Source: CAVVJA01 sp963809815 (GTDB lineage: Bacteria; Actinomycetota; Actinomycetes; Mycobacteriales; Jatrophihabitantaceae). Taken from it: a DNA stretch of 64,000 nucleotides. Below are positions 1-8,909 of the stretch, piece by piece. Both the position numbers and the translations under genes were made by a program. The first letter of the stretch is position 1, and each line of letters opens with the position of its first letter. A model generated the notes under the pieces. The model saw only the letters and a list, made by a program, of their open reading frames with translations. It did not search any database and was not told where the DNA came from. Where the stretch lies: contig CAWELM010000018.1 of the NCBI GenBank assembly GCA_963809815.1, positions 1-64,000 on the forward strand, given 5' to 3'.

Positions 1-2621
1 TTCTCGGGCTCCTTCACGTGTGGACCCAGCCCGTCGTTGTGCAACTGGTCGTCATAGGGAAGGTGCAGGTAGGCGTTCACCACGTCGGCGGCGGGGTCCG
101 TGGCGTTGTACAGGAAGACGGACGGCGCGAGCAGGTAGTCCGGGCCGAGCAGGACGGCGACGTCGGGCGGGGTCTCTCCCGGCGGCGGCGCCGCCGGAGC
201 AGGGGGCGGGGCGTGGGGGTCCAGGCCGTTCCGCTCATCACCGTGCGGGTTGTCGGGGCCGGGCTTGGGGTTGATCACGATCGAGGGGAAGGGAAGGTCC
301 TCGTACTGGCAGTCACCGGGCTTGCTGATCGCGGTGGCGTTGACCCATGCGTTGCCGGAGCGGGGATAGCCGAACGGATCGTTCACGGCGACGGGGACAG
401 GGTTGCCCGGGCCCGCGATCGTCCGCGGGCCTGATCCCGGCGGTAGGCCCCAGTGGATGCCCTGCAGCGGCTTCGCCGTCACCCGTGCGAGGGTGTCCAG
501 GGGGTACGGGTCGCAGCCATTCCAGCCGAACGGCGTCAGCATCGAGCTGTCGTACGCCCAGTCGACGTCCCAGCACGGCCAGGCGTACCCGCGGTCGGCG
601 TCGAGGTTGTAGTCAGGCAGCATCACGCCCTTGGGGTAGGGAGTGCCCAACAGATACGGGACAGCGAACGTCAGCGCCCTCTCGCAGTTGGCCAGGATGC
701 TGCCGAAGTACCGCTGGCTGCCGTCGAAGGTCTCCAGGTTGGTCAGCACGCTGCCGTCCGGTTTCAGCACAGCAGGGGGGACGACCGGCATCGGCGCCGG
801 CCCGTCTTTCGAGAACATGTCGTCGACGGCCGCAACCGGCGAGTCGAGCATGTCCTCCGGCATCGTCCACGCGAGCACCTGTGCGGGGAAGAGGGTGGCC
901 GGTGCCTCCACGTTCACCGGCGCCATCGTGGACGGCTTGAAGTAGGGCCGATAGGGCGAGAACTGGCGCGTCCGGTCGATGATGATGTCTCGCTGGGAGA
1001 CCACCGGCTCCAGCGGATACAGCGGGCTGATCTGGGCGCTGCCGGAGTTCCACAACGTGGTCAAGTCCAGCCCCTCCCACACTGCGGTGAGGTCCTCGGT
1101 GAACGGCCCGGCGTACCCGGACATGACCACCGCCATCCGCAGCGTGTGGTAGGCGGAGTACAAGACCGAGTCGAGCACGTAGAGCCCCGGCAGAGCGATG
1201 TCGGCCACGATGGCCTTGCCGGTCTCGAACAGGCCCTTGAAGAAGTCATCCAGCGCCTTCAGCGTCGCCTCGGCGACCTTCCCGAGCCAGCTGAGCTCGC
1301 CCTTGATCGAATTCCACAGCGCATCCAGGCTGGGGCTTCCGCCGCCGGCCGGGGACGGCGGTGGCGGGATCATGCCCAGGTCGTCGGTGACCTTCTGCAG
1401 CCACTGGTCCACGACAGCGCCCACATCGGGTGTGTCCGGCACCATCGGCGGTTCTACGTCGTCCTCGGTGGCCAGTGAGAGCAGCAACCGGAAAGCGCTG
1501 TACGCGCCTGCCACGTCGTCCGGCGTGGGGTAGCCGCCCGAGCGGACCATCCGACTGGGGTGCATCTGACCGGCCGGGTAGGTCTGCCGAATCGTGTCGG
1601 CCATGAACTGGGTCCAGGTGGTGAAGATCGGGTCGTCGGGGGTGTGCAGGGTTGGCACGCTGGATGCCCCGATGTTGAACAGGCCCTGCTGGATCTGGTT
1701 GCAGATGTAGTTCAGGGCGTTGTCGATGAACGGGTCGACCCCAAGTGAGCCGATGTTGCACAGGTCGTTGAGCCGCGCGTAGGTGAACCTCGCCGCGTTC
1801 TCCCGCATCGGGTCCTCGGCCCCGGTGAGGGTCGTGTCGAGGTGCTTCTCGTCGGCGGGTGCGCTCGGCTCCGTGCCCTTATCGTGCCAGCTGGCCCACA
1901 CATGGGCGTCGATAAAGCTCTCGACCATGTGGTGGCGCTGCCACATGTTCCGGTAGGGCGACTCGACGATGCGATTCACCCAGCCGTGACCGACGGTGTC
2001 GGAGACGTAGTGGGTTAGGTAGCCGAGCGCATACGCGGACAAGCATTTTGCTGTCGGGGAGTCTGGGTCCGCGGCCCGCATGGCGGCCGCGTTGTCGAGT
2101 AGCTTCTGGGTGAAGCACCCAGTTTTCACGTAGTGCAGGAAGTCTCCCCAGTACCAGTTGTTCTGAAAATCGTCGACCTGGCGAAGCGGCAGGAACGCCG
2201 ACCACGGGTTGACCACTTCGAGGAGCAGGTCGATGGCGCCTTCGGTCAAGATGCCGTTGACCCTGGAGGCCACCTTCTTGAGCTCCTCCCAGACCTGGTC
2301 GGTGAGCGCGTTCAGGCCCGCGTCGATCAGGTTGTTGAGCTGGGACGACAGCTGGCCTACGCAGCGGAACGTTCCGGCGATCTTCATGACCACGTCTTCG
2401 AGTTCCTGGATCCCGCTGTCGTAGTCGAGCATCGCGAAGAAGATGTCCGGCCCCATCGCACCGAGAACGGCGTACCGGGACTGCAGCGCCTCCGCGGTGG
2501 AATACTTAGTCCAGTCCGCGTTCAGATCAGGGTCGGTGAGCAACGCCGCAACGTTTGGATCGCCCTGCGCCGACTTCGCCAGTCGCTGAATGATCGTCGT
2601 GTGTGTTCCGACTCCTGGCAT
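1..2621 (-). CDS. Very large zinc-dependent phospholipase C-like protein (3' end cut by window edge)
   Basis: One uninterrupted minus-strand frame runs from an ATG at 2621 to the left edge, giving at least 873 residues with no stop in the window. GGAGG lies about 7 bases upstream of the ATG. Residues 197-216 read YALGYLTHYVSDTVGHGWVN, which resembles the helix with metal-binding Asp and His of the zinc-dependent phospholipase C family. A preceding WYWGDFLHY (156-164) and a following RHHMVESFIDAHV (229-241) fit further metal ligands. The remaining roughly 600 residues match no domain I recognise and include a Pro/Ala-rich stretch. No signal peptide is visible. It closes a minus-strand gene run that begins with a LuxR-type regulator. 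The metal-site reading is strong; phospholipase substrate and cell location are inference. Confidence 0.75.
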   Translation of the reverse strand, partial: MPGVGTHTTIIQRLAKSAQGDPNVAALLTDPDLNADWTKYSTAEALQSRYAVLGAMGPDIFFAMLDYDSGIQELEDVVMKIAGTFRCVGQLSSQLNNLIDAGLNALTDQVWEELKKVASRVNGILTEGAIDLLLEVVNPWSAFLPLRQVDDFQNNWYWGDFLHYVKTGCFTQKLLDNAAAMRAADPDSPTAKCLSAYALGYLTHYVSDTVGHGWVNRIVESPYRNMWQRHHMVESFIDAHVWASWHDKGTEPSAPADEKHLDTTLTGAEDPMRENAARFTYARLNDLCNIGSLGVDPFIDNALNYICNQIQQGLFNIGASSVPTLHTPDDPIFTTWTQFMADTIRQTYPAGQMHPSRMVRSGGYPTPDDVAGAYSAFRLLLSLATEDDVEPPMVPDTPDVGAVVDQWLQKVTDDLGMIPPPPSPAGGGSPSLDALWNSIKGELSWLGKVAEATLKALDDFFKGLFETGKAIVADIALPGLYVLDSVLYSAYHTLRMAVVMSGYAGPFTEDLTAVWEGLDLTTLWNSGSAQISPLYPLEPVVSQRDIIIDRTRQFSPYRPYFKPSTMAPVNVEAPATLFPAQVLAWTMPEDMLDSPVAAVDDMFSKDGPAPMPVVPPAVLKPDGSVLTNLETFDGSQRYFGSILANCERALTFAVPYLLGTPYPKGVMLPDYNLDADRGYAWPCWDVDWAYDSSMLTPFGWNGCDPYPLDTLARVTAKPLQGIHWGLPPGSGPRTIAGPGNPVPVAVNDPFGYPRSGNAWVNATAISKPGDCQYEDLPFPSIVINPKPGPDNPHGDERNGLDPHAPPPAPAAPPPGETPPDVAVLLGPDYLLAPSVFLYNATDPAADVVNAYLHLPYDDQLHNDGLGPHVKEPE

Positions 2622-2678
2622 CGGTTCCCCTCCAACGGTCGTCGGCACCATCGGCACCGCCGAAACTGCGGCTGCTAC

Positions 2679-2990
2679 CTATCGCGAAGACATCCCACCC
2701 GAGCCTGGGGATGTGCTCGATGCAAACGGGGCGGCGGCACCCGAGCCGTGCCGCTCGGTGACTCCCGGACTAATTGCGACCGGGACCGCGACCTCGATGG
2801 CCACCAGGGCCGGTTCGGCCCATGCGGGATTGTCGGCCGTGTCGAGCGCATTGAGCGCCACTACACCAAACACGGCGGTCGTCGTCCGCATAGTCCGCCC
2901 CGGTTCGTCCAGCGGCCCCAAGCGCCCATCGACTCCGGCCGCTACATGAGCACCCAATTTGGCTGGGCTGATCTGCGCGGCGCTGTCCAT
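2679..2990 (-). CDS. Doubtful small hypothetical protein
   Basis: A 103-residue frame opens 9 bases after the stop of the upstream secreted-protein gene and ends about 57 bases before the phospholipase-like start. Third codon positions are mostly G or C, as expected for this genome, and a central VAIEVAVPVAISPG stretch looks strand-forming. There is no clear ribosome binding site and no recognisable family. If it is not a gene, this 380-base interval is simply a long spacer between two minus-strand genes. Confidence 0.3.
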   Translation of the reverse strand: MDSAAQISPAKLGAHVAAGVDGRLGPLDEPGRTMRTTTAVFGVVALNALDTADNPAWAEPALVAIEVAVPVAISPGVTERHGSGAAAPFASSTSPGSGGMSSR

Positions 2991-2999
2991 CTGTGTTCA

Positions 3000-3434
3000 T
3001 CAATCCCGGGGACCGTACCGGTACGGCCCGTCCCAGGAGCAGTCTGGGAAGGCCGGGCAGGCGACCGCGAGCGGTCCGGCATGGAAGTGGCTGAACCGCC
3101 CGGTCCCACCCGAGAGCATGACCACGCCGGTCAAGGTGTGAAGGTCGAGCACGACATGCCCGAACGCGGCGTTGTGGCCCGGTCCGTCGATGGCGAGGTC
3201 GCTGTTCAGCATGCCGGTGCTCAGGTCGGCGGCCGAGGCGTAGATCACCTTCATCCCCGGCCTGATCGCCGTGATGTTCGAGGACGTGATCGTGCAGAAG
3301 GAGGCGGCCGTGGTGGGGTCGTAGGCCGAGCACTCCTTTGTCACGTGGAGGGCCCCACTTCGCTGCGGTCTGGTGAAGCCCGCGGTCGCGGCGAGCCCGA
3401 CGGCCAGGACGAGCAGCAAGATGAGGCGCTTCAT
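3000..3434 (-). CDS. Small secreted protein of unknown function
   Basis: The protein has 144 residues. It begins MKRLILLLVLAVGLAATAG, a classical signal peptide, so the mature protein is probably exported. The rest is rich in alternating hydrophobic and polar residues (for example FGHVVLDLHTLTGVVMLSGG) and suggests a small beta-barrel, perhaps of the allene oxide cyclase-like type; this is a fold guess. The two cysteines near the C-terminus (VACPAFPDC) and the two near the N-terminus (KECSAYD, SFCTITS) could pair. Its ATG overlaps the stop of the upstream DUF4242 gene as ATGA, indicating translational coupling. An in-frame upstream extension exists but reads like antisense of the DUF4242 gene, so I start at the signal peptide. 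Confidence 0.7.
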   Translation of the reverse strand: MKRLILLLVLAVGLAATAGFTRPQRSGALHVTKECSAYDPTTAASFCTITSSNITAIRPGMKVIYASAADLSTGMLNSDLAIDGPGHNAAFGHVVLDLHTLTGVVMLSGGTGRFSHFHAGPLAVACPAFPDCSWDGPYRYGPRD

Positions 3435-3709
3435 GGCGCGTCTCCTTTCTCGGTCTGTTGTGGTTGGCGGATGCCGATCTCCTGTGTGGCAACGATGCGA
3501 GCAAACGGGACACGGGCTATCTCGTTGGCGTCGCGGACGTCGTCGGCGGTTTCGGCCTCGAACCGGCAGAAGCACGTGTCGTCCTCAGGGACGTAGGTCG
3601 AGCCGAGATACGCCGCCTTGGTTCGCTGTGTGCGTAGCCGGGCGAGCGCGGCTTCGAGCCAGGCGCGGTCGCGTCCTGGCAGGTAGCGCTCGACGAGGTA
3701 GGTCGGCAT
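3431..3709 (-). CDS. DUF4242 family protein
   Basis: This 92-residue protein starts MPTYLVERYLPGRDRAWLEA, the typical opening of DUF4242, a small ferredoxin-like fold family; some members have been described as nickel-binding. Conserved features visible here are the YLGSTYVPEDDTCFCRFEA segment and the following acidic stretch. It lies 55 bases downstream of the LuxR-type regulator gene on the same strand and overlaps the next gene by four bases, so the three are probably co-transcribed. The function is not established; DUF4242 genes next to large ATPase regulators recur in actinobacteria, which hints at a regulatory partnership (inference). Confidence 0.85.
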   Translation of the reverse strand: MPTYLVERYLPGRDRAWLEAALARLRTQRTKAAYLGSTYVPEDDTCFCRFEAETADDVRDANEIARVPFARIVATQEIGIRQPQQTEKGDAP

Positions 3710-3764
3710 AGCCGTCGACGATCCTGCGGCGGCGGTGAGCGATCAACCGCACGAACTTGTGGAT

Positions 3765-6575
3765 TTAGCGGTGCGGAGTCGATGGGAGGTGCGCTGCGAG
3801 CTCGGTTCGTGAGCGGACGCCGAGTTTGCGGTAGACCTTGGAGAGGTTCCACGCAACCGTGTTCGGGCTGAGGCTGAGCGTCGCGGCGACCTCGCTGTTC
3901 CTCCGCCCCGCGACGACCAGCTCGACGATGCGCCGCTCGGTCTCCGAGAGCTGTTCGTCCGAGGCGGTGCGCCCGCCGATGTGCCGCAGCTCCGATCGCG
4001 CCTTGTCCAACCACCCGCGCGCGCCGAGCCGCTCGAAGATCTCGGCTGCCCGTTGCAGGGACTCGCGGGCGGCGCGCTTGTGCTGCGCCCGGCGCTGGAC
4101 GGTTCCGAGTGCGAGCATGCTGCGCGCGAGCTCGAAGGGATTCACTCCCTGGGGCGGCTCGGGCGCGACGGTTGCCGCCTCGAGCGCAGCGATCGCCGGT
4201 TCCCATTCGCCGTTCGAGGCGAGGAGAAGGCCGCGGCAGCGGTGGACGAGCGGGCGGAGGGCCGCGTCACCGTGTGCTGCGCGTCGATCGATGTGCGCGA
4301 GCAACCGCTCTGCGCGGGGAAGGTCGCCGATCGCCAGCAGCGCCTCGATCCCGGCCGAGCCCGCCAGCCGGGCGAGGTACACGTCGAGCTCCTCGACGTC
4401 ACGGAGAAGCGGTGCGGCCTGCTGCCAGCTCGCGGCGCCGTCGTCGTAGGAAAGCTCGAGTACCGCGAGTGCGGTCCGTAGTCGAAAGGCGGCCCATCGA
4501 AACCTGGCAGTTTCGCAGGTCCGGAGCAGTTCGGGGATCGACCTGCGCGCCCTGTCGGTCGCACCGCGGTGGGCATCGATCTCGGCGAGGATCGAGAGGC
4601 AGAGCGGCTCCATCATCTCCAGCCCGATCTGGCGCGTGAGCTGTATCGCCTCGTCGCACAGCCGCGCGGCGGCTTCCCATGCGCCTGCGGTCATCTCCAT
4701 CTGGGCGCAGTGGAACAGGCACCTGACAACGTCAGGGTCGGCCCGCTCCGTTGCCTCGGCGATCAGCGTTCTCCACAGAGCGCGCGACTCGTCATGGCGA
4801 TCGGATCGGCCGAGCAGGAGTGCGAGCGTGACGCGCGCCGGCGACAGACGCATCGGCAGGCCGGCGTGCCAGCTCCACCAGCCTGCGGCCGTGTCGCCGT
4901 CAGAATCGAGGGTCTGCTCGAGCTCCAGCGCGCGGTCGAGGAGCTCGCGCTGGATACCACCCGTGCGCGCGAACGTGATCTGCGCGGTGGCCGCAAGAGC
5001 GAGTGCGAGGGTCGCCGGGTCCGCCAGCTGCTCGGCGAGCGCAAGGCCCGCTTCGGCGTACCGAGCACCCGCTCGGGTGTCCCCTCCCTGCTGCGCCAAC
5101 CACACGAGCTCACAAAGGATGTTCACCTCCTGGCTGGGCTCGAGGCCGGGTTCGGCAAGGGCCCGGCTCAACAGGTCCACGGCTGCGGGGAAGCCTTCCG
5201 TCAGCCCGCGTGGCCCGGCGAGCCGGCTGAGGGCTTCGGCTCGGACTCGGCCGGGCGGCGAGGCGGCGACGGCTTCCTCGAGCAGGACGGCCGCCTTCTT
5301 CGTGTCGCCGGCATACCGGCAGTGCTCGGCGGCGGTGATGCGGCGTCGGTTGATGCTCTCGACCGCCTCCGGGGGCGTCACCGCGATCGCACGCTCGGAG
5401 AGGTCGGCCGCAGCCTGAGCCGCGCCGCGCGCATGGGCACGCGCGGCCGCGGCGTCCAGCGCGGCCGCGACCTCCTCGTCAGGCCCGGTTGCCGCGATCG
5501 CCAGATGGCGGGCGCGCTCCTCGAGATCAACATCCAGCTCCGCGAGGCGTCGGTGAAGACGCCGCCTCCGGTGCAGCGGCATCGCCTCATAACAAGCGGG
5601 TGCGAGAAGCGGATGGGCGAATCGAATCCTGTCGCCGTCGAACTCGACCACGCCCCGTCGCTCGGCGAGCTCGATGTCCTCGACACCGGTGCCTCCCAGC
5701 GCCTCCAGCAGCGCCATCGAGGGTGCCGCGAGCGCCGCCACGACAGCGAGCGTCTCCCGGACGCGAGCGGGCAACGCACCTAACCGATGGGCGACGACCG
5801 CTCGCAGGCTCTCGGGCAGCTCGACATCAGCGTCCGCGGCGCGGATCGAGCCGTCGACAAGAGCACGCCCCAACTCGAGCGCGAAGAACGGATTGCCCCC
5901 GGTTATCCGGTGAACACGCATGATCACCGGCCGCGGCACGGCGATCCCGAACCGCCCCCACAGCAGCCGATGGATCGCGCCCACCGAGAGCGGCTCGATC
6001 GGAAGCCGCCCGAACGCGGCGAAGGTGCGATCGAGCTCGAGCGGCACCTTGACGGGCCGCCCTCGGACCGTCGCCAGGACGGCCACCGGCTCGGCGTCCA
6101 GGCGTCGCAACATGAACGTGAGCACCTCCGCCGAGCTGGCATCGAGCCACTGGGCATCGTCCAGCGCCATGAGCACAGGGCGCTCCTCGGCCAAGGCCCG
6201 CACTGCCGAAAGCAGCGCGAGCGCGAGAGCGCGCGTGTCGGGAAACATGTCATCCGGCTCCCGAATCAACAACGCAGTCTCCAGAGCACGCCGTTGCAAG
6301 GGCGGCAGCCGCTGCAGCACGCCGCTGCTCAGAGCCGGCGCAAGCAGATCGCCAACGGCCGCGAAAGCGACTTGCGCCTCCGACTGGGTCGGGCGCGAAC
6401 GCAGCACACGGAACTCGCGCATGCCTGCAACGAGCAGCGCCTTCTCCCACAGAACGGTCTTCCCGATCCCGGCATCGCCCTCAAGCAGCAACGCCTGCCC
6501 GCCGCCAGGCGCGGTCTCCAGAAACGCATCCAGCGCCCGCAGCTCGTCCCGCCTGCCGATGACCTCTGCTGCCAT
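3765..6575 (-). CDS. Large ATP-binding LuxR-type (LAL) transcriptional regulator
   Basis: The protein has 936 residues. Walker A is GDAGIGKT at 33-40 and Walker B is in LMALDDAQWLDASS near residue 135. A long helical TPR-like middle follows. The C-terminal LuxR helix-turn-helix contains LSETERRIVELVVAGRRNSE and SPNTVAWNLSKVYRKLGVR. This is the layout of MalT/LAL regulators, which use ATP and an effector to control transcription. I start at the ATG of MAAEVIGRRDEL, where homology begins; a longer frame to 6719 adds only Arg/Gly-rich sequence. G-rich sequence upstream could serve as the ribosome binding site. It heads a minus-strand run with DUF4242, a secreted protein and the phospholipase-like gene, which are its likely targets. 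The effector is unknown. Confidence 0.92.
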   Translation of the reverse strand: MAAEVIGRRDELRALDAFLETAPGGGQALLLEGDAGIGKTVLWEKALLVAGMREFRVLRSRPTQSEAQVAFAAVGDLLAPALSSGVLQRLPPLQRRALETALLIREPDDMFPDTRALALALLSAVRALAEERPVLMALDDAQWLDASSAEVLTFMLRRLDAEPVAVLATVRGRPVKVPLELDRTFAAFGRLPIEPLSVGAIHRLLWGRFGIAVPRPVIMRVHRITGGNPFFALELGRALVDGSIRAADADVELPESLRAVVAHRLGALPARVRETLAVVAALAAPSMALLEALGGTGVEDIELAERRGVVEFDGDRIRFAHPLLAPACYEAMPLHRRRRLHRRLAELDVDLEERARHLAIAATGPDEEVAAALDAAAARAHARGAAQAAADLSERAIAVTPPEAVESINRRRITAAEHCRYAGDTKKAAVLLEEAVAASPPGRVRAEALSRLAGPRGLTEGFPAAVDLLSRALAEPGLEPSQEVNILCELVWLAQQGGDTRAGARYAEAGLALAEQLADPATLALALAATAQITFARTGGIQRELLDRALELEQTLDSDGDTAAGWWSWHAGLPMRLSPARVTLALLLGRSDRHDESRALWRTLIAEATERADPDVVRCLFHCAQMEMTAGAWEAAARLCDEAIQLTRQIGLEMMEPLCLSILAEIDAHRGATDRARRSIPELLRTCETARFRWAAFRLRTALAVLELSYDDGAASWQQAAPLLRDVEELDVYLARLAGSAGIEALLAIGDLPRAERLLAHIDRRAAHGDAALRPLVHRCRGLLLASNGEWEPAIAALEAATVAPEPPQGVNPFELARSMLALGTVQRRAQHKRAARESLQRAAEIFERLGARGWLDKARSELRHIGGRTASDEQLSETERRIVELVVAGRRNSEVAATLSLSPNTVAWNLSKVYRKLGVRSRTELAAHLPSTPHR

Positions 6576-7026
6576 CGCACCCGCCCCCGTCGCATGACCG
6601 CCAGACCGAGCCTCGCGATGCACCGTCGATGTCGGTCCGTGCCCGCATTGTGGATTCCCGGCGCCCCACCCCGCAATCGACGCCCGGCGGTGGACGGGCG
6701 AAGCGCCGCGCTTCCGCACGTGTGTCGCTGTCCGAACGTCTCATAGCCGCGTTGTGCCTACAAGCCATCGACGCCTTTGCTAATAGCCGCGCACATATTG
6801 ACGGCAGTTGCCCCTCACCGAGCCAACGCGATCGCACATAGTCGATCTTGGAGCGGTCGGCTGCTAACTCGGAGCGCACGCATCTCCGTGTATCAACCGT
6901 TCTGCGTGAGGTGACGATCACTGGCGTCTGCGGCAGATGATTCGATTTAGCGGTAGCCGCCGTCGAGATGCAACCGGATTTAGCCGATGAGCGGGTCCTA
7001 CGCGAGCGGCGCGGAGTCAGCAGCTC
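6576..7026 (-). other. Intergenic region upstream of the LAL regulator
   Basis: About 450 bases lie between the VOC gene stop and the LAL start, both on the minus strand. Frames here are short and lack family resemblance. The segment 6730-6850 is AT-richer than its surroundings and probably holds the LAL promoter, but I cannot fix -10/-35 boxes with confidence. Confidence 0.4.
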
Positions 7027-7419
7027 CTAGTACTTCGCGCCCTTACGCCACGCCATCTCCTGCAGTTCGAATGTGTTGCCGTCAGGATCGGAGAAATCTG
7101 CTCCCTTAACGCCGCCCCCGAAGTCCTGGATTTCGCCGATCTCTACACCTCGGCGGACAAGCTCGGCACGCGCCTCGGTGATGTCCTCCACAACCAGGTG
7201 CAAGCCTCTAACGCAGCCGGGTTCTCCCGCGTACACATCCAGCCCTGTCCCAAAACCGACCGAACAACCCGAGCCCTCCGGTGTCAACTGGACGACCCGG
7301 ACGCCCTCGCTGGGCTGCACGTCAACGTCCTTCTTGAACCCGAGCTTGTCAGCATAGAAGGCGATGGCGCGGTCCACGTCCGAAACCGGAAGCGGGATCA
7401 GTTCCAGCCTCATCTGCAT
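7027..7419 (-). CDS. VOC (glyoxalase/bleomycin-resistance fold) protein
   Basis: The protein has 130 residues and is a complete VOC domain with two beta-alpha-beta-beta-beta halves. It opens LELIPLPVSDVDRAIAFYAD and ends with GADFSDPDGNTFELQEM, which carries the usual metal-ligand Glu. VOC proteins bind a divalent metal and catalyse isomerisation, dioxygenation or drug sequestration; the substrate cannot be told from the sequence. Two methionines two codons apart (7419 and 7413) are possible starts; a G-run 10 bases upstream favours the first. It is monocistronic and divergent from the hypothetical gene at 7632. Confidence 0.85.
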   Translation of the reverse strand: MQMRLELIPLPVSDVDRAIAFYADKLGFKKDVDVQPSEGVRVVQLTPEGSGCSVGFGTGLDVYAGEPGCVRGLHLVVEDITEARAELVRRGVEIGEIQDFGGGVKGADFSDPDGNTFELQEMAWRKGAKY

Positions 7420-7631
7420 CGGAGTCGAGCCCCCCTTGGCCTGCTCTCGTCCGCGCGATCATTCCATACGGCCGTCGAATAGACGGCTCGGCCGCCTGAC
7501 TGTCATCACGACGACCGAGCCCAGACGGGGAAACGGAGGCTGCCAGCTACGGGACCAACTGCACCACCGAGCGTCCCTCGTACGCAAGGCTGATCAACAT
7601 GGGCCGAGCCAGGGCATAGGCTTTCGCAGCG

Positions 7632-8111
7632 ATGGCCGGGAAGGCTCCCACTGACCGTGACCGCGCCGAAGCCGTCAGCCGGCTGCTGTCTGGCTTGGTA
7701 CGCGGCGATAATCTGTTCGAGCTTGCGGCCGCGATCGAGCATCTGCATCCCTCGCACAACACGTTCCCAGGAGAGGTGTACCTACGCGTCTGCGGCCAGG
7801 CGTTGGATCTGGCCGGTGTTGCCGGTGACAACCCGATCGCCTATCAGGGCTTGCTGGACGAGCACTTGGCCGAACACAGCTTTCGGGGACGCGCGAACCC
7901 CAAGATCCAGTTCGCCGTACTGGCCAGCGCCGCAGCACGCGGAGGAATCGAGCCGGATCTGCTGGACGAGGTCGTGCAGTGGCAAAGCAACGACTTCTGG
8001 TGGTACGCATTGGCGGCCGCCGTCGCCGTGATCCGCGCCTGCGCCGAGCGGGCCGGCCAATCCGTGCCGGCCTTCACCGAGCGGCTCGCGGCACGGACCA
8101 CCACCACCTGA
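7632..8111 (+). CDS. Hypothetical protein, no family recognised
   Basis: The protein has 159 residues, is mostly helical and soluble, and opens MAGKAPTDRDRAEAVSRLL. It contains ELAAAIEHLHPSHNTFPGEV and a Trp-rich VQWQSNDFWWYALAAAVAVI. An in-frame TAG lies four codons before the ATG at 7632, so this is the only usable ATG, yet no Shine-Dalgarno sequence is visible; translation may be leaderless or the gene may be worn. Codon use is normal for the genome. It sits alone between the VOC gene and a stretch of gene debris. I do not recognise it. Confidence 0.55.
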   Translation: MAGKAPTDRDRAEAVSRLLSGLVRGDNLFELAAAIEHLHPSHNTFPGEVYLRVCGQALDLAGVAGDNPIAYQGLLDEHLAEHSFRGRANPKIQFAVLASAAARGGIEPDLLDEVVQWQSNDFWWYALAAAVAVIRACAERAGQSVPAFTERLAARTTTT

Positions 8112-8562
8112 TCGGCGCGGACGCCGCCCGCATCGGCGCCCACCTCGACCCGCTCGACACCGTGCTGTGCCAGCCGCACCCGAGCCCGACCGCTGCCGAA
8201 CTCCGCGCCTGGAAGCACCACCGAATCGGCCGTTCCCCAACCGCGGACGGACTGCGGCCGGAGATACGGCAAGCGTGCCGCGACATCCACGCTCATGACC
8301 GCTGCTCCGGCGAGCCATGACGAATGAGACGTGGGCCTAAGCCTCGATCTGCGCGGCTGCGACCCGCCGGCTGATCGTCATTCGAGCGCGCAGATCGGAC
8401 CGCAGTGCGGTCGGTCGCGGATGTCTGGCTTCGCGAGGATCGATCCGCATGCGTATCAGGCAGGCCGCGCTTACGAGGACGAGGCTGTCGATTTCGGAAG
8501 ACGAGAGACTCTGCGCGTCGCCGGCAAGATCAGCACCACCGGCGTGTTTGCGCGTCCCTGGG
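8112..8562. other. Non-coding or degraded stretch
   Basis: No convincing gene is seen in these 450 bases. Several frames are open on both strands because of high GC, but none has a ribosome binding site or family signature. It lies next to transposase and regulator remnants, so it is probably degraded sequence. Confidence 0.5.
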
Positions 8563-8730
8563 TCAGTTCCGCTGCCGGCGTGTCACCGGCGTATTGCCGT
8601 GCATGGCGGCCTGAAGCATCGGCTGTGCACTCCAGCGCATAGTGCGAAGCGCTTCCTGGGGCGAGAGACCGGCGACGTCGATCAGCCATACTCGCGCCTC
8701 GATGCCGATCGCGCTCCGGATAGCGAGCAC
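8563..8730 (-). pseudogene. C-terminal fragment of a TetR-type regulator (tentative)
   Basis: The minus-strand frame ending at 8563 reads AIRSAIGIEARVWLIDVAGL followed by SPQEALRTMRWSAQPMLQAAM, like the last helices of TetR/AcrR ligand-binding domains. Upstream, the frame runs straight into antisense of an IS30 transposase remnant, and no DNA-binding domain is present. The gene appears to have been truncated at about 8720-8730 by the insertion. The family call rests on pattern resemblance only. Confidence 0.35.
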
Positions 8731-8909
8731 GAAAAACGTCAACGGGCTACTTCGCCAGTACTTCCCCAAGGGAACCGACCCTTGCAATCTGGACCTCGCG
8801 CCAACTCAACGCCGTCGCCGCCGAGCTCAACGACCGGCCGCGACTCTGCCTCGGCGACCGCACTCCACACCAAGCCATGCAACGATGGGCCCGACGGATA
8901 CGACAATGA
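8722..8909 (+). mobile_element. IS30-family transposase remnant (C-terminal, frameshifted)
   Basis: The plus strand encodes VNGLLRQYFPKGTD and then, after a frame change near 8793, WTSRQLNAVAAELNDRPRLC followed by LGDRTPHQAMQRWA and a TGA at 8907-8909. These are the conserved C-terminal motifs of IS30 transposases (N-G-L-L-R-Q-Y-F-P-K-G-T-D and the L-N-x-R-P-R segment). A further base gain near 8735 is needed to restore the preceding residues. Only about 60 residues of the roughly 350-400-residue enzyme remain, and no terminal inverted repeat is visible. Confidence 0.8.

Noticed and set aside
18..1478. Plus-strand genes over the first 1.5 kb
   Set aside because: They are antisense to the phospholipase-like gene, have Arg/Pro/Gly-rich compositions and no family resemblance.
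2133..3596. 487-residue plus-strand gene
   Set aside because: It is antisense to three minus-strand genes with recognised features (phospholipase N-terminus, signal peptide protein, DUF4242) and has no ribosome binding site.
4569..5783. 404-residue plus-strand gene inside the LAL regulator
   Set aside because: It is a shadow of the LAL coding sequence in another frame, biased by third-position GC.
7979..8320. Plus-strand gene downstream of the hypothetical at 7632
   Set aside because: It begins inside the 7632 gene in another frame and has no ribosome binding site or family features.
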